64,000 nt of DNA from Salipiger bermudensis (GTDB lineage: Bacteria > Pseudomonadota > Alphaproteobacteria > Rhodobacterales > Rhodobacteraceae): positions 186,001 to 250,000 of the forward strand of contig NZ_JAIUZY010000003.1 in NCBI RefSeq assembly GCF_020171625.1, in the 5' to 3' direction. A model generated the notes under the pieces. The model worked only from the letters and a program-made list of their open reading frames with translations, was not told the origin of the DNA and made no database searches. Position numbers and translations under genes: made by a program. Positions 1 through 8,691 of the stretch are shown here, piece by piece. Numbering within the stretch: the first letter of the stretch is position 1; every line of letters starts with the position of its first letter.

Positions 1-763
1 CGTGGCCGGCGAGCATGAAGACCAGACCGCCAAGCGTGTCGATCTCTTCCTCGTCGATCTCCTTGTCGGCGGTGAGCGAAATGCCGGTCTGGGTCTGGAA
101 CTCTTCGAGCGGCGTGGTGGCCAGCGCCAGCCAGCTGCCGGATTTCTCGCGGAAGAAGTTGCGGCCCTCGTCGATATCGTGCTCGTCCTCGATCTCGCCG
201 ATGACCTGTTCGATCAGGTCCTCGATGGTCACCAGCCCGTCGACCCCGCCATATTCGTCGATCACCAGCGCCATGTGCCGCCGCTCGGTCTGCATTTTGG
301 TGAGCAGCACGCCGATCGGCATCGAGGGCGGCACGAAGACCAGCGGGCGCAGGATCTTCTTGAGGTCGAAATCCTCGTCGCTGCCATTGAAGCCGTGACG
401 AAGCGCGAAATCCTTCAAATGCGCCATGCCCACCGGGGTGTCGAGCGTGCCCGAAAACACCGGCAGACGGGTCATGCCGCTGTCGCGGAAGACCTGAACC
501 AGCTCGGATTTGGTGACGGTGTCGGGCACCGCGACGATCTCGGCCTTGGGAATCGCCACGTCCTCGACGCGCATACGCCGCAGGTTCATCATGCCCGGAC
601 GTGGCATGGCGACCGTGACGGAGGTGCTGCCAGGCTCCTGGCCCTGCCCCTCCTCCGGTTTCAACGCTTTGATGAGGCGGCGGAAAAGTCCATCGCCCGC
701 GGTTGCATCTGTCAGCTGCTGCGCGCTTTGCGCTGCCGTAGACGAGCCGTCGTTATCGCCCAT
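1..763 (-). CDS. corC: CorC/TlyC-family CBS-domain protein (partial)
   Basis: This is the N-terminal 254 residues of a cytosolic CBS-pair protein of the CorC/TlyC (hemolysin C-like) family, whose members are linked to magnesium/cobalt efflux or envelope homeostasis. The C-terminus lies beyond the left edge. A polar tail (residues 1-60) precedes the CBS pair at about 65-185, which has the family segments VEDVAIPKAEIVAV near 66-79 and IDEYGGVDGLVTIEDL near 168-183. The CorC/HlyC C-terminal domain begins near 200. The ATG at 761-763 starts MGDNDG. It lies 36 bases downstream of ybeY on the same strand, and the order phoH-ybeY-corC is common in proteobacteria, so co-transcription is likely. The family call is secure; the transport role is family knowledge only. 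Confidence 0.88.
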   Translation of the reverse strand, partial: MGDNDGSSTAAQSAQQLTDATAGDGLFRRLIKALKPEEGQGQEPGSTSVTVAMPRPGMMNLRRMRVEDVAIPKAEIVAVPDTVTKSELVQVFRDSGMTRLPVFSGTLDTPVGMAHLKDFALRHGFNGSDEDFDLKKILRPLVFVPPSMPIGVLLTKMQTERRHMALVIDEYGGVDGLVTIEDLIEQVIGEIEDEHDIDEGRNFFREKSGSWLALATTPLEEFQTQTGISLTADKEIDEEEIDTLGGLVFMLAGH

Positions 764-799
764 TGTTCCTATCCAAAAACGGGGCCGCGGCCCCAAGCG

Positions 800-1282
800 T
801 TACGAATATGGGTCCTCGATACCCATTTTGCCAAGTATTTCTGCCTCGAGAGTTTCCATCACCGTGGCTTCCGCGTCACTGATGTGATCGTAACCCAGCA
901 GATGCAGCGTGGCGTGAACCATCAGGTGGGTGATGTGATCCTCGAGCCGCTTGTCCTGTTCCGCCGCCTCGCGGGCGCAGGTTTCCCAGGCGATGGCAAT
1001 GTCGCCCAGCTCCTCGGGCATCCCGTCGGGTCCGCCCTCCGGCAGCACCTCGGGGTCGCGTTCCTCGGAGGGCCAGGACAGCACGTTGGTGGGGGTGGGC
1101 TTGGCGCGGAAATCGCCGTTCAGCTCGGCGATGCGGGCATCGTCACAGGCAAGAACGGCAATCTCGAAAGCGTCGGGGTCGAGGGCGAGATGCGACAGCG
1201 CGGCGCGGGCGGCGCGTTCGGCCAGAGCCTCGAGCCCGGCCGCCTCCCAGCGCGGATCTTCGAGGAGTGTGTCGGTCAGCAT
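800..1282 (-). CDS. ybeY: Endoribonuclease YbeY (rRNA maturation factor)
   Basis: A 160-residue zinc-dependent endoribonuclease that matures the 16S rRNA 3' end and acts in ribosome quality control. The metal-binding signature is complete near the C-terminus: His123, His127 and His133 in the segment HATLHLLGYDH. The frame stays open upstream to 1435, but that part is Arg/Pro-rich and overlaps an intergenic repeat. The start MLTDTLLEDP at 1280-1282 gives the usual family length. It sits downstream of phoH (159 bases, holding repeat unit D) and just upstream of the corC-like gene. Confidence 0.94.
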   Translation of the reverse strand: MLTDTLLEDPRWEAAGLEALAERAARAALSHLALDPDAFEIAVLACDDARIAELNGDFRAKPTPTNVLSWPSEERDPEVLPEGGPDGMPEELGDIAIAWETCAREAAEQDKRLEDHITHLMVHATLHLLGYDHISDAEATVMETLEAEILGKMGIEDPYS

Positions 1283-1317
1283 CAGGGCCTGGTCCTGCTT
1301 GTGTCTACGTCGCCGCC

Positions 1318-1393
1318 GGGGGCGCTGCCCCCGTCCCGGACCTGCGTCCGGGCCTCCCCCAAGGTATTTTGAACCAGAGAAGGACAAGGGGCG
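1318..1393. repeat. Dispersed palindromic repeat, unit D (single unit)
   Basis: A single unit of the window's intergenic repeat family, between phoH and ybeY. It has three parts. Hairpin I is GGGGGCGCTGCCCCC (1318-1332). Hairpin II pairs CCCGGAC (1335-1341) with GTCCGGG (1346-1352). The core at 1361-1393 contains GGTATTTTGAACCAGAGAAG and ends AAGGGGCG. Unit E at 54209-54279 has the same hairpin I and core but an unrelated hairpin II that is still self-complementary. Confidence 0.7.
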
Positions 1394-1441
1394 TATAGCG
1401 GCTGGCGTCGGGCGCGCAAGAGGCAGGCGCGCCACCGGATC

Positions 1442-2422
1442 TCAGCCGGCGACGTCCTGCTCGTAGGCCTCGATGATGGCAGCGACCAGCGGGTGGCGCA
1501 CGACGTCCTTGGCGCTGAAATAGTTGAAGCCGATTTTGTCGATCGCGGAAAGAAGGCGCTCGGCGTCCTGCAGGCCCGAGGGCACGCCGCGCGGCAGGTC
1601 GACCTGGGTGCGGTCGCCGGTGATCACCATTCGCGAGCCCTCGCCGAGGCGGGTGAGGAACATCTTCATCTGCATGGTGGTGGCGTTTTGCGCCTCGTCT
1701 AGCACCACGAAGGCGTTCGACAGCGTGCGGCCGCGCATGAAGGCCAGCGGCGCGATCTCGACGGTCTTTTCCTCGCGCATCTTGGCGAGCTGCTTGCCGG
1801 GCAGGAAATCGTTCAGCGCGTCGTAGAGCGGCTGCATGTAGGGATCGACCTTCTCCTCCTGCGTGCCGGGGAGGAAACCGAGACGCTCGCCGGCCTCGAC
1901 CGCCGGGCGGCAGAGGATGATCTTGTCGACCGCGCCGGTGATCAGCATGTTCACCCCCACCGCGACGGCGAGATAGGTCTTGCCGGTGCCGGCGGGGCCG
2001 ATGCCGAAGCACATCTCGTGCTGGTAGAGCGAGCGCACATAGGCCTTCTGGGCGTCGGTGCGCGGCTCGATCAGCTTCTTGCGGGTCTTGATCTCGACCT
2101 TGCCGCCCTCGAACATCTCGAGCTGGCCGCCGCTGGCCTCTTCCTCGGGCTCGGGGGCGAGGCGGAACTCGCGATCGATATCGGCCCGGCCCACCGAGCG
2201 CCCCTGCTCGAGCCGCTGATACAGCGCGCCGAGCACCTCGCGGGCGGCGGCCTGCGCCTCCTCGGGGCCGTGGATCGCGAGCTGGTTGCCGCGGCGCAGG
2301 ATCTGCACCCCGGTCCGGGTCTCGATATCGGTGAGGTTGCGGTCAAATTCGCCGCACAGATCGATCAGCAGCCGGTTGTCGGGGAATTCGAGGATGGCTT
2401 CTGTGAGAGTGCCTGTCGTCAC
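1442..2422 (-). CDS. phoH: PhoH-family ATPase
   Basis: A 326-residue cytosolic PhoH-like P-loop ATPase. The family pairs with YbeY in many bacteria and is implicated in RNA metabolism, but its substrate is not established. An N-terminal region (about 1-110) contains a KH-like stretch. The ATPase domain at about 115-326 has Walker A GPAGTGKT at 142-149 and the Walker B segment VVLDEAQN. The start is GTG at 2420-2422 with AGGAG upstream; a nearby ATG at 2424-2426 is out of frame. It is the first gene of the phoH-ybeY-corC set. Confidence 0.93.
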   Translation of the reverse strand: MTTGTLTEAILEFPDNRLLIDLCGEFDRNLTDIETRTGVQILRRGNQLAIHGPEEAQAAAREVLGALYQRLEQGRSVGRADIDREFRLAPEPEEEASGGQLEMFEGGKVEIKTRKKLIEPRTDAQKAYVRSLYQHEMCFGIGPAGTGKTYLAVAVGVNMLITGAVDKIILCRPAVEAGERLGFLPGTQEEKVDPYMQPLYDALNDFLPGKQLAKMREEKTVEIAPLAFMRGRTLSNAFVVLDEAQNATTMQMKMFLTRLGEGSRMVITGDRTQVDLPRGVPSGLQDAERLLSAIDKIGFNYFSAKDVVRHPLVAAIIEAYEQDVAG

Positions 2423-2510
2423 GCATGTCTCCTGCGCCTAGAGTCGGTCCCATGGTGCCAAGCGGTCCCGGGAAGGGCAAGCCCCGCAATGGCCCCCCTG
2501 CCCCCGCAAG

Positions 2511-2546
2511 ACGCAAAACGACCGCGCGATGGGCACCGCGCGGTCG
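2511..2546 (-). terminator. Rho-independent terminator of the minus-strand lipoprotein gene
   Basis: A perfect 10-bp stem (CGACCGCGCG at 2519-2528 with CGCGCGGTCG at 2537-2546) and an 8-base loop. Read on the minus strand it is followed by TTTTGCG. It lies 28 bases past the stop at 2574 and separates that gene from phoH. Confidence 0.85.
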
Positions 2547-2573
2547 TCTCTGTTCATCGGGCTCTGCACCGGG

Positions 2574-2879
2574 TCAGATCGGATCGCCGATCGACGAGGT
2601 TGCGCCCTGCTTGAATGCGCCGGTCGCCACCGTCGGCGGTGCCACGCCGGAGCAGATCGGTTTGCCGTAGCGGTCGTAGCGGCGGGCGAGATAGCCCTCG
2701 ACGCCATCGTCGGCGATCCAGTTGTCGCAGCCATCGGGATCGACCCAGATGCCCCACTTGATCTGCGAAAGATCGTCGCGGTCGACGGTGTTGCGGTCCT
2801 GGCTCTTGTCGGGGCCGGCATCGCAGGCGGAGAGCGCCAGCGCGGCGCCGAGGACGAGGGCAATGCGTACAGTCTTCAT
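2574..2879 (-). CDS. Small lipoprotein sharing a motif with the adjacent OmpA-type protein
   Basis: A 101-residue predicted lipoprotein of unknown function. MKTVRIALVLGAALALSAC is a lipoprotein signal peptide with the lipid-bearing Cys at 19. A motif at about 48-77 runs PDGC, then W, then DDGVEGY, an Arg, and a final GKPIC. The neighbouring OmpA-type protein has the same order at 67-95 (PDGC, W, DDGAEGY, Arg, GRPVC). The ATG at 2877-2879 was chosen over a start seven codons upstream because it begins directly with the signal peptide. It follows the OmpA-type gene by 10 bases, so the two are probably one transcript ending at the terminator at 2511-2546. Confidence 0.82.
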   Translation of the reverse strand: MKTVRIALVLGAALALSACDAGPDKSQDRNTVDRDDLSQIKWGIWVDPDGCDNWIADDGVEGYLARRYDRYGKPICSGVAPPTVATGAFKQGATSSIGDPI

Positions 2880-2889
2880 GGTCGTCTCC

Positions 2890-3513
2890 TCAGCGCACAC
2901 ACAGGATTTCGACGCGGCGGTTCTTCGCCATGCCCTCGGCGGTGCGGTTGGTCGCCACCGGGTATTCCTCGCCGTAGCCGCGCACGTCGATGATGCGGGC
3001 GCCGGTGCCGCGCGCCACCGAGGCCACCGCGTTGGCGCGGTTGTAGCTCAGGCGGCGGTTGTACTCGAGGCTGGCGCGCGCATCGGTGTGACCGGCGATG
3101 ATGAAGCCGAAGGCGGTGGCGCTGTTGAAAAACTCTTCCAGACGCGCCCGGCCCTTGGGCGAGATCGCGTACTTGTCGGTGGCGAAATACTGGTCGGAGT
3201 TCAGCGTGCCGCACACGTTGATGTCGCGGCAGACCGGACGCCCGTCCGGGGTCATGCGCGAGACTGCGTAGCCCTCGGCCCCGTCATCCATCACCCAGAT
3301 CTCGCAGCCGTCGGGTGACAGAGAGATGCCGGGCACGTAGCGCTCGCCGCGGATGGTGCGGGTGTTCTGGGTCGAAATCACCGGAGTGTTCAGGCCCGCG
3401 GCGTCGCCTTCGGCGGTCACCGGACCCGCAACGCCTGCGGCGGTTGTGCAGGCCAGCGCGAGCGCGCCGATCCCCCGTCTCACGGCCTGGGAAATACGTT
3501 TTGCCACAGCCAC
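2890..3513 (-). CDS. OmpA-family outer-membrane/periplasmic protein
   Basis: A 207-residue exported protein with a C-terminal OmpA-like peptidoglycan-binding domain (about 105-207). The peptidoglycan-contact motif is visible as GHTDARASLEYN (141-152), followed by Arg160 and NRRVEI near 198-203. Residues 1-35 resemble a signal peptide. Residues 67-95 carry the PDGC/DDGAEGY/GRPVC motif also found in the lipoprotein downstream. The start is a GTG at 3511-3513. No beta-barrel is present, so it probably anchors the motif domain to the cell wall; the motif's function is unknown. Confidence 0.85.
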   Translation of the reverse strand: MAVAKRISQAVRRGIGALALACTTAAGVAGPVTAEGDAAGLNTPVISTQNTRTIRGERYVPGISLSPDGCEIWVMDDGAEGYAVSRMTPDGRPVCRDINVCGTLNSDQYFATDKYAISPKGRARLEEFFNSATAFGFIIAGHTDARASLEYNRRLSYNRANAVASVARGTGARIIDVRGYGEEYPVATNRTAEGMAKNRRVEILCVR

Positions 3514-3701
3514 TGTCCCTGTCCCCTTGTGCTTGATGCCCGCCAGGCCCGGAGGCGTACGCGGCGGGCAAACGCTGACATATTTATACTACGTCAAAAC
3601 AGTAGCAGGTAATTCCGCGCTGTGAAGAAAAAACCACCACATATTGTGGTCTTACGCTGGACAAACCACTGCTCAACGCAGGATTGTCCAAAGTAAACGC
3701 G

Positions 3702-3731
3702 CAAAAACCGCGAGGCCTGCAGCCCCGCGGT
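3702..3731 (-). terminator. Likely terminator of miaB
   Basis: ACCGCG (3707-3712) pairs with CGCGGT (3726-3731), with extra pairing inside. On the minus strand the hairpin is followed by five T residues, 10 bases past the miaB stop. The rest of the 228-base gap up to 3513 holds the upstream region of the OmpA-type gene, including a short palindrome CCACATATTGTGG that I could not assign. Confidence 0.7.
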
Positions 3732-3741
3732 GAAGCTCAAC

Positions 3742-5049
3742 TCAGACGAGCACGCCTTTCAGGGAGTTGGGCCCGCTCTCGACGATCCTGACAGGGCGAA
3801 GATCGCCGGGCTGGAGCCCCTCCGCCGCCACGTGCACCGCGTGCAGGTAGTCCGACTTGCCGACCATCTGGCCCGGCAGGCGGCCGGTCTTCTCGAACAG
3901 CACGCCGACCTCGCGCCCGACCATGGCATCCTGCAGTGCGCGCTGCTGGCGCGTGAGCAGCGCCTGAAGCCGCTGCAGGCGGTCGTCCTTCTCGGCCTCC
4001 GGGACCTGCGGCCGCTCGGCGGCCGGGGTGCCGGGACGCTCGGAGTACTTGAATGAGAAGGCAGAGCCGTACTCCACCGCCTCGATCAGCGCCATGGTGT
4101 CGCGGAAATCGGCCTCGGTCTCCTCCGGGAAGCCGACGATGAAATCGCCCGACAGATGCAGGTCGGGGCGCGCGGCGCGCAGGCGCTCGATGAGCCGCAG
4201 ATACTGCTCGGCGGTGTGCTGGCGGTTCATCCGCTTGAGGATCTTGTCCGAGCCCGCCTGCACCGGCAGGTGCAGGTAGGGCATCAGCTTGTCGCAATCG
4301 CCATGCGCAGCGATCAGGTCGTCATCCATGTCGTTGGGATGCGAGGTGGTGAAGCGGATGCGCGCGAGCCCGTCGATCTTGGCAAGCTCGCGGATCAGAC
4401 CGGCGAGGCCGCGCTCGTGGCCGTGATAGGCGTTGACGTTCTGGCCCAGCAGGGTGAGCTCGCGCACGCCGCGCTCGACGAGGTCGCGGGCCTCGCTCAG
4501 CACCCGATCGGCCGGGCGCGAGACCTCGGCGCCGCGGGTATAGGGCACCACGCAGAAGGCGCAGAACTTGTCGCAGCCCTCCTGCACGGTGAGAAAGGCG
4601 GTGGGGCCGCGCTTGGCCTTGGGGCGCGATTTCAGCCGCTCGAACTTGTCCTCTTCGGGGAAATCGGTGTCGAGCGCCTTCTCGCCGCCGCGCGCCTTGG
4701 CCTCGAGCTCGGGGAGGCGGTGATAGCTCTGCGGGCCCACCACCAGATCGACCATCGGCTGGCGCCGCATGATCTCGGCGCCCTCGGCCTGTGCCACGCA
4801 GCCGGCCACGCCGATCCTGAGGTCCGGGCGTTCGGCCTTGAGCCCCTTGTAGCGACCGAGCTCGGAATAGATCTTCTCAGCCGCCTTCTCGCGGATGTGG
4901 CAGGTGTTGAGCAGGATCATGTCGGCGTCGTCGGGGCTGTCGGTCTGGACATAGCCCTGCCCGCCCATGGCCTCGGCCATGCGCTCGCTGTCATAGACGT
5001 TCATCTGGCAGCCATAGGTCTTGATGAAGAGCTTCTTGGGCTGGGTCAT
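3742..5049 (-). CDS. miaB: tRNA-2-methylthio-N6-isopentenyladenosine synthase MiaB
   Basis: A 435-residue radical-SAM methylthiotransferase that adds a methylthio group to isopentenyl-adenosine 37 of tRNAs. The N-terminal MTTase domain has its three cluster cysteines (Cys14, Cys50, Cys84). The radical-SAM motif CDKFCAFC supplies Cys159, Cys163 and Cys166. The C-terminal about 65 residues form the TRAM domain. The length is normal for MiaB, and YGCQMN and LNTCHIR fit MiaB better than the RimO or MtaB paralogues. The start [10 protein letters not shown] lies at 5047-5049. Confidence 0.96.
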   Translation of the reverse strand: MTQPKKLFIKTYGCQMNVYDSERMAEAMGGQGYVQTDSPDDADMILLNTCHIREKAAEKIYSELGRYKGLKAERPDLRIGVAGCVAQAEGAEIMRRQPMVDLVVGPQSYHRLPELEAKARGGEKALDTDFPEEDKFERLKSRPKAKRGPTAFLTVQEGCDKFCAFCVVPYTRGAEVSRPADRVLSEARDLVERGVRELTLLGQNVNAYHGHERGLAGLIRELAKIDGLARIRFTTSHPNDMDDDLIAAHGDCDKLMPYLHLPVQAGSDKILKRMNRQHTAEQYLRLIERLRAARPDLHLSGDFIVGFPEETEADFRDTMALIEAVEYGSAFSFKYSERPGTPAAERPQVPEAEKDDRLQRLQALLTRQQRALQDAMVGREVGVLFEKTGRLPGQMVGKSDYLHAVHVAAEGLQPGDLRPVRIVESGPNSLKGVLV

Positions 5050-5183
5050 GAAGGGGACTCCCGGTCGCGCGGTTCAAGAGCGGGCGGATAGCGCAAAACC
5101 GCGCGCGTGAAAAGGGTCTCGCGCGGGGTGCGGGGGCCTGAGGCGGCGCGCCGGACCGGAAGGTGCGCCCGGCCGCAGGGGCC

Positions 5184-5237
5184 GGCCTGCCTCCGGCGGG
5201 GATATTTTTGGCCAGAAGAAGACAGGGGCGCGGCGCT
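5184..5237. repeat. Dispersed palindromic repeat, unit C (single unit)
   Basis: A single repeat unit in the 327-base gap 5050-5376 between divergent miaB and the gene at 5377. It runs from CCTGCCTCCGGCGGGGATAT through TTTTGGCCAGAAGAAGACAG to GGGGCGCGGCGC. The CCTCCGGCGGG end matches the left ends of the paired copies A and B. The rest of the gap is GC-rich and I see no gene in it. Confidence 0.65.
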
Positions 5238-5376
5238 TGACCTTCCAGCGGCGGGAGGTCCGGGTGATGTCTGGGATCTCTGCGGGGCCGGAGGGGCGCC
5301 GGGGGGCACCTCACCTCGGCTTGCAAAGCCCCGCAAATTCCCCAATCCTCGAAGGCGCAGACGAGAGAGACAGACG

Positions 5377-6246
5377 ATGCATCACCAGAGCCTTTCAGAT
5401 TTCCTCGGCCGGGCGAAGGCCGCGCTGGGGGCTGGACCTGTGGCGATGGTGTTCTGCGAGGACGAGGCCGAGATCGACACCACGCTGCGCCACGCCCTGC
5501 GGTCGGGCTTTCGCTGCGTGATCAGCTTCATGCCGCCGCAGTTCGAGATGGCGCGCGACCTGCGCGCGCGGGTGCACCGGATCGACTACGACCTGCGCGT
5601 CGAGCGGGCGGTGCCGCGCGCGGTCGACGCGGTGATCGAGGCGGGGCCGGGCCTGTGGATGTTCTACTGCTACAACGCCGAGTACCTGTTCTACCCCTAT
5701 TGCGAGACCCGCACGATCAGCGAGATGCTGGCGTTCCACGCCGAAGAGCGGCGCAACGCGATGCTGGCCTATGTCATCGACCTCTATGCCGGCGATCTGC
5801 AGAGGTTTCCGGACGCGGTGTCGCTGGACGAAACCTATCTCGACCGCTCGGGCTACTATGCCCAGACGCGGCGTGATGCGGCCCGGCAGAACCACCCCAA
5901 GGAGCGGCAGCTCGATTTCTTCGGCGGGCTGCGCTGGCGCTTCGAGGAGCACGTGCCCGAAGATCGCCGCAAGATCGACCGCATCGCGCTGTTCCGGGCG
6001 AAACCGGGGCTGACGCTGCGAGAAGATCACACTTTCTCGGACGAGGAATACAACACCTATGCCTGCCCGTGGCACAACAACCTCACCGCGGCGCTGGTCT
6101 CGTTTCGCACCGCCAAGGCGCTGAAGCGCAACCCCGGCAGCAGCTTCGACATCGACGATTTCCGCTGGCGCAACTCGACGCGGTTCGCATGGCATTCGCG
6201 CCAGCTCCTCGATCTGGGGCTGATGGAGCCGGGGCAGTGGTTCTGA
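5377..6246 (+). CDS. Glycosyltransferase-2-like protein of uncertain function
   Basis: A 289-residue soluble protein that I recognise only loosely. The N-terminal third (VAMVFCEDEAEIDTTLRHAL, then a hydrophobic strand) looks like the Rossmann-like start of a GT-A fold of the family-2 type. The middle is rich in aromatic residues (MFYCYNAEYLFYPYCETRT), and a later block reads RQLDFFGGLRWRFEEHVP. There is no clear DxD motif, signal peptide or membrane segment. The start is the ATG at 5377-5379; the frame is open upstream to 5107, but that part crosses repeat unit C. A sugar transferase, or a related non-catalytic protein, is the best guess. Confidence 0.6.
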   Translation: MHHQSLSDFLGRAKAALGAGPVAMVFCEDEAEIDTTLRHALRSGFRCVISFMPPQFEMARDLRARVHRIDYDLRVERAVPRAVDAVIEAGPGLWMFYCYNAEYLFYPYCETRTISEMLAFHAEERRNAMLAYVIDLYAGDLQRFPDAVSLDETYLDRSGYYAQTRRDAARQNHPKERQLDFFGGLRWRFEEHVPEDRRKIDRIALFRAKPGLTLREDHTFSDEEYNTYACPWHNNLTAALVSFRTAKALKRNPGSSFDIDDFRWRNSTRFAWHSRQLLDLGLMEPGQWF

Positions 6247-6388
6247 GACCAACCCGCGCGATGCGGTCGGGCCTGCGTCACGGCGTCGGCTCGGAGGGGT
6301 GCCCAAGACCGCAGGGCCGAACGCGGTGATCGGCCCCGGGAAGCCGGGACCGATACTTTTGCAGTTCCTCAAGCCGGGGCCTTGAGCC

Positions 6389-7075
6389 TCAGTCGAACTG
6401 TTCCATGACGATATCGTCCTCGGGCACGTCGATCGACTGGAGCGCCTCAGAGATATCATCGAGCATCGCGTCGGGGCCGCAGACGTAGCAGATATCCTTG
6501 CCCGGGGTGACGTGCTCCTTCAGCAGGGTGGCATCGATCTCTCTGCCGTGCAGCGGGCTGTCTTCCTCGTCGGTGACGATGAAACAGGTCTTCAGGCCCG
6601 GCATCTTCTCGAAGCTGTCGCGCAGGATGATGTCGCGCTCGGCCTTGTTGGAAAACACCAGCGTGTTGCCCTCGAGCGTGCCGTTGCGGGCGAGCTTGTC
6701 GCGCAGGATGGCGATGAACGGGGTCACCCCGGCGCCGCCTGCGATGAAGACGCCGTCGCCCTTATCCTTGATGTAGCCCCAGATATCCTCGACCAGAACC
6801 GTGTCGCCCGGCTGCAGGCGTCCGATGCGCGCGGTCACACCGCCATGATCCTCGTCGTCTTCGGGGTAGGACTTGATAACGAACTCGAGCTGATCCTCGC
6901 CCGGCAGCGAGGTCATGGTGAAGGAGCGGATCTCGTCGCGCCATCCCTCCTGATCGAGCGCCATGTGGGCGGCCTGCCCGGGGGTGTACTCGAGATCGTC
7001 GGGACGGTCGAAGGTCAGGCGGTTGGTGTCGTGGGTGACCGGGGTGATGCTGCGAAGGGTAAGGGTGCGGGTCAT
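6389..7075 (-). CDS. Ferredoxin/flavodoxin reductase-like FAD oxidoreductase
   Basis: A 228-residue cytosolic flavoprotein of the ferredoxin-NADP reductase superfamily. The FAD-binding motif RSFTMTS lies near 50. The NAD(P)-binding half has GGAGVTPFIAILRD near 117-130 and the C-terminal YVCGPDAMLDD. There is no 2Fe-2S cysteine motif, so the protein is the reductase part only and its partner carrier is not encoded next to it. The start MTRTLTLRS at 7073-7075 was chosen because the upstream extension to 7156 is Arg-rich and unlike the family. Electron transfer between NAD(P)H and a ferredoxin or haem protein is the likely role. Confidence 0.85.
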   Translation of the reverse strand: MTRTLTLRSITPVTHDTNRLTFDRPDDLEYTPGQAAHMALDQEGWRDEIRSFTMTSLPGEDQLEFVIKSYPEDDEDHGGVTARIGRLQPGDTVLVEDIWGYIKDKGDGVFIAGGAGVTPFIAILRDKLARNGTLEGNTLVFSNKAERDIILRDSFEKMPGLKTCFIVTDEEDSPLHGREIDATLLKEHVTPGKDICYVCGPDAMLDDISEALQSIDVPEDDIVMEQFD

Positions 7076-7208
7076 GCTGTGTCTCCTTTTGGAAGACCAA
7101 CGACCGCTGCCCTTGGGGGGTTCCTGACCGCGCGAGCGGCGGACGAACCGCGGCACCCGGGCTGGAGGCGCGTCGCGAACTAAAGGTCGGTGCAGATATG
7201 CAGCGCGA

Positions 7209-7649
7209 TCAGCCGCGCTTGCGCAGCCGGATCACCACGTCGACCGAGGCGATCTCGGCACCCTCGGGGGCATCGGGCAGACGCGCGATGACCATGTCCT
7301 CGGCGGGCGCATCGGTCAGGTGACCATCATCTTCCCAGTAGAAATGCGGGTGATCGTGGGTGTTGGTGTCAAAGTAGCTGCGGGTGCCGTCAACGGTGAC
7401 TTCCTGCATCAACCCGGCATCGCAGAACGCGCGCAGCGTGTTGTAGACCGTGGCCAGCGACACGCTCTCGCCCTGTTCCTTGACGGCGGCGAAGAGGCTT
7501 TCGGCGGTGACGTGACGGTTCTTGCCGTCGCCAACCAGAAGCGCCGCCAGCGCCAAGCGCTGTCGGGTCGGGCGCAGCTCTGCCTGCGCCAGCCACTGCG
7601 TGCCTCTCTGAACGGCCTCTGCTGTCATTGCCTCATCCGATACGTTCAT
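7209..7649 (-). CDS. irr: Iron response regulator Irr (Fur family)
   Basis: A 146-residue Fur-superfamily regulator. The N-terminal winged helix (about 15-85) has RPTRQRLALAALL and SLATVYNTLRAF. The dimerisation half carries the His-rich motif HDHPHF at 98-103, characteristic of Irr, which senses haem status in alphaproteobacteria, rather than the cysteine-metal sites of many Fur proteins. It is divergent from fabA with 157 bases between, a neighbourhood that recurs in Rhodobacteraceae. The start MNVSDEAMTA at 7647-7649 gives normal Irr length; upstream codons to 7790 do not resemble the family. Confidence 0.87.
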   Translation of the reverse strand: MNVSDEAMTAEAVQRGTQWLAQAELRPTRQRLALAALLVGDGKNRHVTAESLFAAVKEQGESVSLATVYNTLRAFCDAGLMQEVTVDGTRSYFDTNTHDHPHFYWEDDGHLTDAPAEDMVIARLPDAPEGAEIASVDVVIRLRKRG

Positions 7650-7806
7650 CCACCCCCATATATAAGGAGTGAGCCGGCGGGATTTCAAACGAAAAACTCC
7701 AGATACACAACGGCGATGCGGCACAGCGGCAGGCTTGCAAGCTGCACTTTCACGGTGATAGAGGGGGCGGAACCTGAAACCCAAGCACACGAAGGGTCAG
7801 TCATCG

Positions 7807-8316
7807 ATGGCAGACTATCCCACCAGCTTCGGCAAGGAAGACCTGCTGAAATGTTCCCGCGGCGAGCTGTTCGGCGAGGGAAATGCGCAGCTTCCGGCCC
7901 CGCCCATGCTCATGATGGACCGCATCACCGATATCTCGGCAGATGGCGGCGCCCACGGCAAGGGCCACGTGCTGGCCGAGTTCGACATCACCCCCGACCT
8001 GTGGTTCTTCGACTGCCACTTCCCGGGCAATCCGATCATGCCCGGCTGCCTCGGGCTCGACGGGCTCTGGCAGCTGACCGGCTTCAACCTCGGCTGGCGC
8101 GGCTGGCAGGGGCGCGGCTATGCGCTTGGCGTCGGTGAGGTGAAGCTCACCGGCATGGTGCGCCCGGACCGCAAGATGCTGACCTACAAGATCGACTTCA
8201 CCAAGGCCGTGCAGACCCGCCGCCTGACCATGGGCGTGGCCGACGGCATCGTCGAAGCCGATGGCGAGGTGATCTACCAAGTCAAGGACATGAAGGTCGC
8301 GCTCTCCGAGAGCTGA
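7807..8316 (+). CDS. fabA: 3-hydroxydecanoyl-ACP dehydratase/isomerase FabA
   Basis: A 169-residue bifunctional enzyme of anaerobic-type unsaturated fatty acid synthesis: it dehydrates 3-hydroxydecanoyl-ACP and isomerises the trans-2 double bond to cis-3. The active-site segment [19 protein letters not shown] contains His71 and Asp85, matching E. coli His70 and Asp84. Length and start ([10 protein letters not shown]) are canonical. FabB, which elongates its product, begins about 1.1 kb downstream, with two unrelated genes between. A palindrome follows the stop. Confidence 0.97.
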   Translation: MADYPTSFGKEDLLKCSRGELFGEGNAQLPAPPMLMMDRITDISADGGAHGKGHVLAEFDITPDLWFFDCHFPGNPIMPGCLGLDGLWQLTGFNLGWRGWQGRGYALGVGEVKLTGMVRPDRKMLTYKIDFTKAVQTRRLTMGVADGIVEADGEVIYQVKDMKVALSES

Positions 8317-8327
8317 CCCGTCCCCGG

Positions 8328-8347
8328 ACGGCGCCGCGCGGCGCCGT
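8328..8347. terminator. Bidirectional hairpin between fabA and the convergent gene at 8351
   Basis: A perfect 8-bp stem, ACGGCGCC (8328-8335) with GGCGCCGT (8340-8347), around a GCGC loop, between two convergent stops. T runs are short on both sides, so termination strength is uncertain. Confidence 0.55.
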
Positions 8348-8350
8348 TCC

Positions 8351-8584
8351 TCAATGCAGGCTGAGCAGAACCGCGATGTCGCGCGGGCTCAGCCTTGCCA
8401 CCAGCGCGCGCTCCTCGGGATGCAGCGCCGCGCCGCTCGCGATGTGCTGTTTCAGCCTCTGGGCAATCTCGCTGGTCGACTGGTAGTACAGGTCCGGCTG
8501 GTCGCGCCCGATCTCCTGCAACAGCCGCTGGAGCAGCATCTTGCGCTTCTCCGCGTCCAGATCCTTTCGCTTGTCCTGCAGCAT
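8351..8584 (-). CDS. Unknown small charged helical protein
   Basis: A 77-residue cytosolic protein I do not recognise. It begins MLQDKRKDLDAEKRKMLLQR, is strongly charged and should be mostly helical. No signal peptide, Cys motif or DNA-binding signature is visible. It is convergent with fabA and diverges from the gene at 8692, so it forms its own short unit inside the fabA-fabB interval. Confidence 0.6.
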   Translation of the reverse strand: MLQDKRKDLDAEKRKMLLQRLLQEIGRDQPDLYYQSTSEIAQRLKQHIASGAALHPEERALVARLSPRDIAVLLSLH

Positions 8585-8691
8585 GGGCTGGTCCCTCGCT
8601 CGTTTGCTCCTAGCTTTCGAGGTAAGCGCCGGCGCGCGGTTGTCCAGCGCGGCCCGGTGCCGCGCCCGCGCGAGGACTACGGAGAGCCGCC

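Noticed and set aside
3634-3650. Palindrome CCACATATTGTGG upstream of the OmpA-type gene
   Set aside because: A perfect short palindrome, but I cannot match it to a known operator and there is a single copy; reported only in passing.
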